64,000 nucleotides of DNA from Plecoglossus altivelis (taxonomy: Eukaryota > Chordata > Actinopteri > Osmeriformes > Plecoglossidae): positions 12,561,115 through 12,625,114 of the forward strand of contig BROE01000007.1 in assembly GCA_036571765.1 (NCBI GenBank). Reading direction: 5' to 3'. This document shows positions 37,116 through 48,700 of this stretch, in pieces. The notes under the pieces are model-generated. The model had not been told where the DNA came from and searched no databases. It saw only the letters and a program-made list of their open reading frames with translations. Numbering within the stretch: the first letter of the stretch is position 1; each line of letters begins with the position of its first letter. The translations under genes were made by a program, and so were the position numbers.

Positions 37116-38155
37116 TCATCTTCTGTCTTTTGAGAAATGAGGACTAAAAATGTGTTCCCGATTCATAGTAAAAGGGTCGTGCGAATTCAAGTTAAACTCC
37201 TCCTGATTCAGCGCAGGAACGCTCAACAGTTCACTTCCTGGTACCGAGGTGTCTTCCAGCGGTAGAAACCGAGAGAAGGGAGGGTATTGCTCTAAGGGGC
37301 GTTTGGACGACAGCGACACAAGATGTCCATGATGTGAGGATCGGAAGCGAATGTATCCATCGCCCAGCCACTGCTCTGCGAAGGTGCAGTCTTCTTCTGT
37401 GTGTTCCGTCTGTGGAAGGATGCGAATGGTGAATCTCAAGTATCGTTCGCATGCAATGGAAGGATCAGCAGTCAGAAGCGAATGTTAAGGCTCTACACTG
37501 AACAGCTGCTGGAAGGTAATGATCAATTGGATCATCTATGACCGTTTGAATTCAATACGCCTAAGAGAAAACGCAAATCCTTTGCACGTGTCGACCATTG
37601 GTTTGTCTCTCACCTGTCCTCTCAAATGGCCTTCGCCATCGATGCACAGGTACAGTGATGTGGAAACACCCTTAATTACAACCTTTCCTTGGCGGACAGC
37701 TTTCAACTCCAGCACACCTGGGAACACAGACACATTACATGAGCAAAACAGGAATGAATGGATGCTGTGCATTTCAAATAGAAAAAACAGTCTGTATGTC
37801 TGTCCGTCCAGTGGCACTCACTGTGAGCAGTCTTCGAAGGGTTCCCCAGTACTCTTCCATCAGGAGTCATCTCCAAAAACAAGCCTTTCCTGTGATTTTC
37901 TGCCAGCAGGGGAAAAAAATTAATGTCACGTCAAGCGAGGAACACAGAAAAAACGTGATCGTTCTCAAAACGAAACGTGCCAGAGCCGTCTGAGAGACGA
38001 CAGTTGAATGAGTATATACCTGTATAGAGATGCCTCTCCCTGACCTGATCAGCCAAGGACAGGAGTGGGCTGGAGTCTGGGATGTACAAGGATGAGGAGA
38101 GAGGGAGGAGGAGGAGAGCGAGGGAGACCAACGAGGACAGGGCCCACAAGGACAT
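37116..38155 (-). CDS. fgf21: Fibroblast growth factor 21 (fgf21)
   Basis: A secreted endocrine FGF that signals through FGF receptors with beta-klotho. Coding exons on the minus strand are 38155-38020, 37899-37822, 37717-37614 and 37409-37116: 612 nt, 203 aa (human 209). Junctions are phases 1, 1 and 0 with GT-AG ends. The N-terminus is a signal peptide (LWALSSLVSLALLLLPLSSS) followed by YIPDSSPLLSLADQVRERHL and YT, matching the FGF21 mature start. The beta-trefoil core contains GLFLEMTPDGRV, SVLELKAVRQGKVVIKGV, YLCIDGEGHLRGQ and EEDCTF. The C-terminus carries HDPFTMNREHIFSPHFS, aligning with the human DPLSM and SPSYAS beta-klotho-binding elements. The 104-nt third exon is the canonical middle FGF exon. 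An additional intron splits the canonical first exon. Tail-to-tail with kcna7. Confidence 0.93.
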
Positions 38156-38368
38156 TTAAAGCAGATGACTATAGAGAGAGTACTCTTACCAAGAAAAATC
38201 AAATAAACTCAAACCTGAATGGTTTTAAAATAAACCGGAAATTAAAAATCAAACTCAATAAATACGAGGCGAATAAATAAATAAAATAATAAATAAATAT
38301 TAAGTTAGTTGCGGATACGCTATAGGTGTTTCTCTGGTCTGCATCTATTGAACACTGGGTTTTGATGT

Positions 38369-38376
38369 TTTATATA
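38369..38376 (-). promoter_or_regulatory. fgf21: TATA box of fgf21, with AP-1 site upstream
   Basis: On the minus strand this reads TATATAAA, about 215 nt before the fgf21 start codon, which would place the transcription start near 38340. Just upstream (higher coordinates) a forkhead-like gtttattt lies at about 38391-38398, a caaagg at about 38400-38405, and a perfect AP-1 site TGAGTCA at 38432-38438. The proximity and order are typical of a regulated TATA promoter. No binding has been tested. Confidence 0.6.
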
Positions 38377-38439
38377 CTGGCCAGGAAGAGCCAAATAAAC
38401 CTTTGAAAGGGAGGTCCTCAGTAAAAGCACATGAGTCAC

Positions 38440-41186
38440 GTAGATTTCAGGAGTTTACAGTCAGGAAATCGCTTCATTGACCAGCCCAGTAAATTAGAGA
38501 TGTAAAACATTTACAATGGCCTTTTATGGACTTCCCCTTCACGTTCGAGAATAATTCCTGGCAGCAAAAATGTGTTTCAATTCCTTTAACTAGAACTTGT
38601 AAGTTATTTGTTTAACACCGGAATGTAACCGCAGCATTATATTAAAAGTCATACTTTATTTGTAAATATTTGCTCTCCTCATTCAAGCATCATTGCACAG
38701 AAATTCTATAATTTCAAGGACATACTGTCCAAAAACAGTTATTTTGAATTTGAATTCATTCTTTGTTATAACCGTCATTGTTTGAAAGTTGATTGGAAAG
38801 CCCAGAACAGGTTCACCCATGTTGTCACTTCCACTGAAGTAGGATGCTTTGTGAAACTCTGCTTGCATGTTTGTGTCGTTTAGTTTGTGTGTCACTGCCT
38901 GTGTGTCGATCCACAGAATGTCCTGTATTAACAAAGCAGTGCTGTGTTTACAATGCCCAGCTGTGTTGAGTTCTTCATGCAAACCGGATAACCCTTAAAT
39001 GGCACGTCAGCATGACACGATCATCGCAAAAATCTTTGTTCATCAACAGATAAATGTGCGGCCACGCACTTGCCTCAAACATCGTGCGTCAAGTGTGAGA
39101 GCGTGTGCTTTGGAGAATGCGTTTGAGTGCGTGAGAGAGTGTCCAGGTCACGGGACACATCTCCACAGGAGAACAGATATTCATGTCTGGAAGTCAGGTG
39201 ATCTCTCTAAAGGTGGTCTGGAGAATATCAACTTGATACCCTTATCCTGACCTGAGTTGTTGCATGGCAACTGTCTTTGCAGTTTGTAATACATCAACGG
39301 CAGTATCTGTGAGTACACTTCATCCTGTCGTAAGGTTCCTGCCCTGAGAAATGTTTCAGTGAGCAAATGCCCACTTCATACAATTAGCACTGACTCCATA
39401 GAATCTCGTAATGTGTGTGTATGGACATACATTTGAATGCAAACAGCAAATCAACAGCAAATCATCCCAGTTCATCTGAAACACTGTTTTACACATCCGT
39501 TTACATACTTCCTAATGCAGTTTAATTCATTCAATTTCAAACCTGAAACTAGAATGGAGTACAATGGTTGATGCGCCAGTCCTTGAATAGCACATTTCTC
39601 AGCAGTGCAAGCTTGTAACTGGTCCGCGTCACCCATAAAACATGAAGGCGATTCTACAAGCGTGTTTTACTTTCCTACTGGAACTGTATAGTTTAAGAGT
39701 GTGATGACTCTATTGAGGAATCACAGAAATCCCAAATATTGGATCGTGCTAAATGAATAAGCATTGTTTAACGATTTGTTTCAAATAAGCAGTCATTAAT
39801 TCAGGAACTTCAGTTCTGGCAAATGAACTTCAGTTCTGGCAAACGACTAGTTATTTCATTGGATGTGGAGGATACTTAATGGATGCTGTTCTAGAAATTT
39901 TGCCAAAACCCTCAAGGAAACATCTGAAAAATATGCGAAATAACTTTATTAAAAGCATGAGAAGTAGTTAAACTTAAAGCTGGTTCCAAATATTTCTTCT
40001 TGGTGAAAATGTAATTGTTGACATGTCTGCTACTATGGGGGTAAAAACACAATCAAAAATAATGATCACTCGGGTATTCTTGAGTCGCATTTTACAGATA
40101 TTTTTTTAATTACAGCTTTTACAATCATTATTATTAGTATCATATTATATTCAATTATCATCACTACTCTTCATTATTCATATTAATTTAAATCATAACA
40201 CGATTTGTTTTCAAAATGTACACATACAAGTAGCATATTGTAAATGTCCATCATTTGAAACGTATTTACTTTTCAACCTAAAACAAAAGTACAGTCAGTC
40301 TTAACTAAGTATGAAATGAACAAACAGTTCAATACATACGTTCAATACATACATACATACATACATACATACATACATACATACATACATACATACATAC
40401 ATCTTACATACATACATAAGCAGTTATCATAAAAAAATGATAAAAATAAAATACACACATTTTACAAACTCCTTATCCAAGCTTTCACATCATTAGATGA
40501 TTGATATTACTCTCACTCTAAAATGGTTTCTTTTGGCATGCATATTAACACAAACGTTAATTCTCCATTTTTTTTGTTTTGTCTTTTTTTTTTTTTACAA
40601 CATGGTTTTGTCATAATGCACTTCACTAATTGTCCATCTGTGTTACTGGAATTGTGCATCTCATTGTCTGTTATGGCTTACATACTGCCTCCCTGTTCTC
40701 CACTTCCATCCTCACCCTCCTCTCCTGCCTACCTCACCTCCAGACCTCTCCTCCGTCCCATCTGCTCTGATACTTCCATTATATGAAAGACACTGTACGT
40801 TTCTCTCCACTGCTCCAGTCAAATTAACATTCGCCATCCCAGGGAGGTATGCTTTCTCTTGCTCTGAATGGACATTTCTCGTACTTTCAATGAGAAACGA
40901 AAACGATTGAAATATCAAGTGATTGTGTCAATATTGCCATCTCACACTCACAACCGAAGATGAACTCACAATGGGTAATGGAGTCACTTTCTACATCATC
41001 AAACAGCTTCATGCCACAACTGTGGACCAAGACAGAGACAGAGAGAGAGAGAGAAAGAGAGAGAGAGCGAGCAAGCGACAGCCATTTACTCACTCTGATT
41101 ATTATCATCATATTTTCAGAAAGTAATCTCTCATGGTCCTCATGTCTTCAAGGCTTCTAATCTGACGCCTGTTCTAGCATCCAGAT
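38440..41186. other. Intergenic region between fgf21 and ppfia3
   Basis: AT-rich sequence with no conserved reading frame. It contains a (TACA)n microsatellite (40343-40402), T-runs near 40569-40599 and a short GA run (41035-41070). It probably holds distal fgf21 promoter sequence and the end of ppfia3. Confidence 0.7.
40343..40402. repeat. (TACA)n microsatellite, about 15 units
   Basis: An almost perfect tetranucleotide run of tacatacataca, continued by imperfect catacata units to about 40418. Confidence 0.95.
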
Positions 41187-41192
41187 TTTATT
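41187..41192 (-). terminator. ppfia3: Candidate ppfia3 poly(A) signal
   Basis: The + strand tttatt reads AATAAA on the minus strand, about 215 nt past the ppfia3 stop at 41405. No closer hexamer was found. Confidence 0.45.
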
Positions 41193-41404
41193 TATCTTCT
41201 TTTTTTTCTTAAATAAAAAACAGGGTGGATCCTTGTTTCAGGGTGGCCGGGGGACTGTAAAACAGTGACACAACTGAGTATATCAACTGTCTTGAATAAT
41301 TCACCTCTTTGTGAGTTTTTGGCCTTTTTTCAGTAGAAATGATGTTAAATGTTAACCTGTAAACAGTGTAGAAGGGCCTCCAACTCACCAGGTGTGCTTA
41401 TCGT

Positions 41405-44400
41405 TTAGCAGGAATATGTTCTGACAGACGCGGATTCACCCCGAGGACCAGTGTTGACTAAAACAGAGAGGAGACACAATCCAACCATTCAAACAGCAGG
41501 AAGAACCAACACGCTTCAAATAAAGGATCTCTGCCTGGGCAAAGGTTGTTAATATTAGCTGAGCTAGATAGCTAGCTAGGTACACTGCTAGCTAACTTAG
41601 CGAGCTAGTTCAAAGCCAGCTAGCGTAGTTCATCTTTAACATTGAAATCACGTGGAGGAAAACGTGTATAAGACACTGAACATCAAAGGGATTTGAATTA
41701 ATGAAACAAACTGCGGTTCAACGGGTAAGCAGGAGAAACTGGGCGTGACTGAAAGGAGAGAGCAGTTAAGGCTTCTCACCCTCGCTCTGGACCTTCCGCA
41801 GGGTGACAGAGGGGGTGGAGATGGCCGAGGCACGGAAGTTGGCGGGGAGTGTTTCTGACGAATCAGAGGTCACGCCGCGGAGGTCCTTCTCTCTGAACAT
41901 CTTCCTCCAAGAGGGGGATCGCGTGAAGGTCTTGGTGCCGTCCTGTCGAGAGGAATGCGAACACATGGAAGATTGAACGCAGCCAGAGCACTGGAGGTTC
42001 CAGAATCAAGGGAAAGGAAATCTTTAAAGAACTGCAGCGTCTCATAAAGTTTGAGTGATACATTCTGTAGCTACTGGACAACTACAGTTTAACAGTATAA
42101 TATGTTTTGATCTTACAGTTTAACAGTATAAGATTTTTTGATCTTACAGTTCAACAGTATAAGATGTTTTGATGTTACGATCAAAGTTCTCTGCTGATAC
42201 GAGATGACAGACGTCTTAGTAACCTGAATAACCTCAACCAAAACGAAACCTACTTCATCTGGCCTCCTTTCTGTTCCCATGGAGATGAGCGCATTGTATT
42301 CCTTCTCAAGAAGTTGCCGTGCCTGACAGTGAGGGCGAGAGAAAGAGATAAGAAGGAAGAGAGAGAGAAGGAGGGAGAGATAGAGAGAAAGGGAAATACA
42401 TAGGGAGAGGGAGAGAGAGAGAAAGAGAGAGGAAGAAAGTGACAGAGAGGGCGAAGGAAAGAGAATGAGGGAGAGAGAAAGAGAGAAAGGGAGAGAAAGG
42501 GAGAGAAAGAGAGATAGAGAACAAGTGCTTCAAGATTATAATTAAGATTATTCAAAATGGTGTGTGATCTTGATCTGAAAATTGCTGCAGGTGTCCTATT
42601 CCACAAGTAATTTGGGACAGCAGCGATGAAGTGACGGTAATGTAAAGTATCTTCCGACTAAACAGATATTGAAGTTAACCTGTCACCGGATTGGACGGTG
42701 AAAGCAGGAAGTGGAGTACCTGTGTGTTCTGATTGGGTATCTGGAGCAGCAGAGCAAGGTCGGTGTAGTCAAAGGTGTCGTCCAGGGCCAGCAGAGCCCC
42801 ATGTACCCCACTCTCTGTCAGGTTGTCGGCAAACTCCTTCAAACCGATGGTCTGCACCCAACACATCACCCTCTCATTGGACCACACCATCACATCTGGG
42901 GAAGGAGCGCACAGCCACTGAAGTCAACACACCTATTTCAAATCAGTGTGTGTGTACAGTGCACACTACTTATGCACGAACCGGAGACCTTAGAGAATAT
43001 AATGATAATAATAATTAGGAAAGTTGATTGGCTCCTCGCTATCTGTCAGGGCTTCACCTTGGTTCTGATGCTGGCTTTCATCCCTCCTCCTCTCCAGCTC
43101 CTTCCTGTCGTAGTTCAAGCGCTTCAAGCACATGATGCCATAATGCAGACTGACCCTGAGAGACAGGAAGAGCAACTTGTCAAAGATACCACTGGCAAAG
43201 CCACACACACACACACACACTAACAAGTACATCCACACAAAATACTGTACAAACATGAAAGAAAAAAAATCAAATAAATCGCATCAAAATAAACAACCAG
43301 TCGAAGGTTTGGACACATTGTCCCATTAATTTGAATGGAAGGGTGTGTCACCACAAAAAAAACACCACACAAAATACACCACGGAGTTCAAGTAGATATT
43401 TCTGTTTCAACACAGTCCACATGACTACGATTCTGAAGATTGCATTGGTCCCAGGCACCTGTGGAAGCTGTCCACCATCTTCAGCTGTCCCCTCAGCTCC
43501 TTCTTGGTCAGGTGGTCCAGCATGCGGGCGTCCACCAGGGACTCCATGAAGTAGGAGCGGTACTGGGGCAGCCCCAGGCTGGGCAGCCACTCGTTCCCCA
43601 CCCACTCGTGGTTCATGTCCCCGTAGGCCAGGATCTGGAGGGGGGAGAATACGAAGAGAGGGGAGGAAAGGAAGGGGAGAGGAGTGTAGGGAGGAGGGGG
43701 TGAGGAGAGTGGGGAGGAGGGGGAGAGGAGTTTGGGGAGGAGGGGGAGAGGAGAGTGGGGAGGAGGGAGAAAGGAGTGTGGGGAGGAGGGGGAGAGGAGT
43801 GTGAGGAGGAGGGGGAGAGGAGTATGGGGAGAAGGGGAGAGGGGTTGATGGGAAACCAAATGTGAAGAGGCATAAAAAATACAAAAAAAACAAGACACAT
43901 TCTAAAGCTGTGCAGGAACAGTATCCTCTGCCAGACACTTTGAAGAAACTAAAAAACAGACTAATCATTTTTGCAACTGCTTAGATATTAGAAGTGTAAA
44001 ATGCCACAAAAAAACAACTTTTCCTTTTATGGCTAAAGTTTATTTGATAGTTTTGCTTTAGTTGCTTCGCAACAAAGTGTAGCGGGAACTAAAAACATCT
44101 TACCTGGTCCCAGCTAAATTCTTTCTGTTCCTTTTTGGTGAAGGGGCGGGCAAAGAGGAATTAAGAGAGAAAAGGAAGAGAGATGGAGGGATGAAAGGAG
44201 AGGAAGCAGGTTTTTTTAAGGATAAATAGGAGAAAGAAGGGGGTCAGAAAGAGAACGTAAACCAAAATAGACGGAAAGAGAGAGGGAAGGAGAGAAGCAG
44301 GAATAGTTTGTTAGTGAATGAGAATTAGTTGGAGAAATGCTACGTTTAAATAGATTTGTAGGGAACAGTTGGGGAGAGATGCAGCCATATATGCCTAATC

Positions 44401-45781
44401 AGAAACAAAGGAAAGAAAGAGGACATTGAATCAACGTCATTTCATTTGAGTCCAGAACGACTGGTTCATGTCAAGCAACTGGCTCGAACCTGCAGTCTAT
44501 AATGCAACACTGTCTCCTCCTCAGAGAATCCAGCTTTCTATGCTAATCGAAAAGACTCCAGCTCTCCAGTTTGATATGACTGTGAACAAGTATTTCTTTG
44601 GAACCTCAGCATGATCGTTTACTGACGGGATTTGAATTTCGCCAAAGCACTTTGTCTAAACATGAGGCGTTAAAACGTATTTTAGAAGAACATGAACATC
44701 AACAACAGGCCATGTTTGGGACTCACTGGTTTAGTTGCGGCAGTCAAGGACTCCATCTCTGCGTGAGTCATCCAGATGTTACTGGTGGACTGGTATTGCC
44801 ATGGGAGAAAACAAAGTATATACAAAACCTTACTATTTGCATATTTACATTGCATAGTACTCATGCAAGTCAGAATGAGTGGCTCTTATGTGATGTATTT
44901 TACAAGTGTGGACAGATGGTCTTGTATTTGTAACAGCCTTAATGAGGTTTTATAAGGGTAAGTGTGTTTGTATTTGTTCCTTTGGTTTGAAGTGCTAAGT
45001 GGAAATGGGAGGGATATTCTGGGCATTCTCTCTCTCTCTCTGCCCTGTTGTTGTGGAAATAAGCCCAGAAAGTCTCTGTCTGTCTGTCTGCCTGCCTGCT
45101 TGCCTGCCCGTCTGCCTGTCTGTCTCTCTCTATGTCTACTTGCCTGCCTGCCAGCCTGTCTCTCTATCCGTCTGCCTGTCTCGCTCTCTATCTGTTTGTC
45201 TGTCTGGGGCTTGGCGTCTTACGGAGCGGATGCTGGCAGGGGGGTGAGGGGGGCTGGTGTCTTATGGACCCGGTGCTGGTGCCGGGGGGGTAAGGAGGGC
45301 TGGTGTCTTATGGACCCGGTGCTGGTGCAGGGGGGGTGAGGAGGGCTGGTGTCTTACGGAGCGGGTGCTGGCAGGGGCAGATGGACTGGTGAGAGACACC
45401 ATCTCCTGGATGGCCAGACGCAGCTTGAGACGGTGCAGAGGGTTACTGATGCCGATCTCCCTCTGGATCTCCGTGTCCGACAGGTTGGCCATGATGGCGC
45501 CGCTTTTCACGTTGGCGCGGCAGGCGGCCACGTACCACGCGGGCATGCCCACCCACAGCTGTGAGGAGAGAGGGGACACGTGTTAGTGGGAGGGGGACGG
45601 GGACTGACACGCTTGCGTTTCAGGACACAAAGCCATTCCTTGGCTTCCAGTACAGTGGCGGAGAGGAAAGGGCTGGAGAGGATAAGAGGGCGGAGCTACC
45701 TCTAGCCATGTTACCACGGTGGGTCCGTCCCAGGAAGCGAAGGGGAGACCCTGACGACAAGCTTCCTCCAGCAGATCATGC
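41405..45781 (-). CDS. ppfia3: ppfia3 exons 21-30: three SAM domains and PDZ-ligand tail
   Basis: Exons in transcript order: 45781-45700, 45558-45358, 44789-44727, 44130-44104 (27-nt microexon, EQKEFSWDQ), 43634-43459, 43155-43058, 42895-42720, 42322-42254, 41942-41780, 41457-41405 (TAA). SAM1 is HDLLEEACRQGLPFASWDGP through AIQEMVSLTSPSAP (about residues 859-945). SAM2 starts ILAYGDMNHEWVGNEWLPSL (about 983-1060). SAM3 is DVMVWSNERVMCWVQTIGLK through ERRPDE (about 1074-1155). The final small exon encodes VNTGPRGESASVRTYSC, the conserved liprin C-terminus that binds GRIP-type PDZ domains. If the exon 29 donor (GAG G|gtgag) is ignored the frame ends at EKP, so an alternative short C-terminus is possible by intron retention. 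Confidence 0.94.
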
Positions 45782-48700
45782 CTGGGACAGACACACACAC
45801 AACACTCAGTATCACGTCTGCACAACAGAACTCACACAGAACAGAATCACACTGTCAAATGTACAAAGACCTTTATGCTTCATATGACAACTCAGTTTAC
45901 AAGACTGATTCTGACTGATTTTGATGATGCTTGATACGACATAAGGCTCAGTTTACAAGACTGATTCTGACTCATTTTGATGATGCTTGATACGACATAA
46001 GGCTCAGTTTACATGACTAATTCTGACTGATTCTTATTAAGCTTCATATGACAGTCTTGTTTTTTTCTTAATATGTCAAGAATGATCTGGTTGCCATGAG
46101 ACAGAACGAAGCCAAACTAGTTTTAGAAAAAGAGAGTTCAGACTTTTTCTTGCTGCGTCGGTCCTTCTCCACGGTTCCTGTCCCCATCTTGGTCAGGCCG
46201 AGGGGGTCGGCTGAGCCCAGGTCATCAGATGGCGTAGAGGCTGAGGACGGAGGTCAGAGGTCAACAAGGACACCCCGCCTCTTACATCTTACAGTAACTC
46301 TCTGTACGACGGACGAAGATTGCTTCAAGACAACCGACACAACTCAGCATACAAGCAGGAATATTTGAAAAATACAATGAGAGGTTAAGTAAAACTGCCA
46401 AGCTGTTGTTGACTTAGCTACTGGATGTTTGGTTACCAAGAGAGGCAGACTCCCGGCCTGGTCCTCCGATCCTTCCCTTCTCTTTCTTGCCAAACAGCCG
46501 ACCGATGGAGGACTTGATGCTCTTCTTCTTGCTAGCTTTGTGGAGAGAATCCTGACTACTGGTGGTGACACCATCAGTAGAAAGACTAGTGTGAACAATC
46601 AACAACCAGACGGAGATGGCAAAAACATCACTGCAGCGCATCAGTGGAACAAGCTTTGGTGTACTGAATACTGAATCATGGACACAAGGCATTCATCTCA
46701 ACTTGATAATAATATCTGACAAAATAATGGTGTGAATATTCGTCATACCTCGACTATTTTTGTGTCTTTTAAAGCAAACCAGACGCACTTCGAAGGCCAT
46801 TTGGTCATTGTTTTAATGATCAAACTGTACCTGCGGAATTCACGGTGATCATCCAGCCCTGCTCCAGGGTGTGTGTGGGTCATTCTGTCCAATCGCAGGG
46901 CACGAGGGACCGGGGGAGGGGTGGAGTCAATCAGAGCCAAAGCCCTGCAGTCATCTCCCTCTTTGCTGTTCTGTAATGACAAGAAATATCCAGTTTAGTC
47001 CAGATCAAACCTCTTTTTCCTGGCTTTGTTGCTTGTTGTCTTTAATTGTAAATCATGAACAAAAAGATTGTGAAGCTTTTTAGGATTTGACGCGACAATG
47101 GCACATAACTTCTCCAGACGCCAATACAAACCAAACACACTAATCCTTAACACACACATACAGTATATATACAGTACACTATACACACAGACTATACTAC
47201 ACACACAGACAGAGTATATATACTGTATTCTTTACACACATACAGTATGCTATACACACACAGTATATATACAGTATACTACACACACACACACACACAC
47301 AGAATATACACAGTATACTATACACACACATACAGTATATATACAGTATACTATACACACAGATTATATATACTGTCTACTATACACACAGACAAGCATG
47401 GCAGGAGAAGCCTTCGGCTTTGTAGAGGTACCTGTCGGTCTGTTTCTCGAGCAGGGGAATGTGGCAGGCGGGGGGTGGAGTGGCCAGAGCTGGGGGGAGA
47501 GGGGGAGGCCAGGGTGGAGGAGGTGAGGGAGGGGGTCATATAGCCCCTCCCCAAACTGTCTCGCCCCCCGCCCAGCGACGACGGTGGGAGAGGCGGGGCG
47601 TCCAGGGCCACGCTGCTGACCCGGCTCTCAATCTCCTCTGCCCTCAACTCTGTGCTCTCCTTCTCCTCCTGGATCAACCTGGGAGGGGAGAGGGGAGGAG
47701 GGGAGGATGGGAGGAGGGGAGGTGAGCGGTGAAAAGAGGAGGAGGAGGGGAGACAGGATGTGACAAGAAAGCAGAGGATGTTAAGTTAGATCATTAAAAA
47801 ATAGACAGAAATGAATTTGAGGTGAATCATCCATTGCAAACATTATGACGGATGACTCGCGAAATATTTGAGGAATGCACTTTCCCTCAAATGATTTTGA
47901 ACAGTGAATGTAGAGGAATATCTTGGCAACAAGTCAGGCCTGTTCCATCTCTCCTCTGTCCCCCTAAGGAGGAGGACGGGAAGACCCGACCACATACTTG
48001 ATCTCCTTGTTGATGGCTTCCAGCTGCTCCTGCAGCATGATGGCCAGGGTCTGGACGTCCGTCTGACCGCTGGGAGACAGCAGCTCCGAGCCAAACAAGG
48101 TCTCACGGTCCTCCTCGTCATCTGAGCAGCCCCCATCCACGCCCCCCTCGAACCCAGGACCCAGCATGGTGCCACTGGCCCACTCCCCATACTGCAGCAG
48201 TGGGAGGGGGGGTACCACGTCATGAAGAAAGACAAAAAGAAGGGCAGAGAGTTGAACACGGAAAGACTGTTATTTCTCTATGGCAAAAAAACCCCCCGAA
48301 ATTCTTTGGACGTCCTTGTTCATGGAAGGACAGAATGCCTCCTTTTCAAAACGACCGCAGCAGCAGGCTGATCGGCGCCGGCTGACGAGGTTCGGCTCAC
48401 CTTATTGCTGTCATCCCTGGGGGGAGCCCATCGGCCGCGGTGGGCCCGGCGGACCACCACCCCCCCGGAGGAGTTTCCGTAGCCGGCCGGGAGCGAGCCG
48501 CCTCCCTGGGGGTAGCGTAGCTCCGAGGCGCTCCCTGGAAGAGATCTTCGAAAAAGGGTGGAGGGAAGTGAGCTCACGCTGCCCGCCCTACAGAGTTAGT
48601 GAGATGCCAAACGGAAGCGCTTTGTCAAATCACATTCGTCCTGCTCACAGACACTTTCAATGCCCCCCCCCTTACCCCCTTATCTCCCCCCCCCTTTCCT

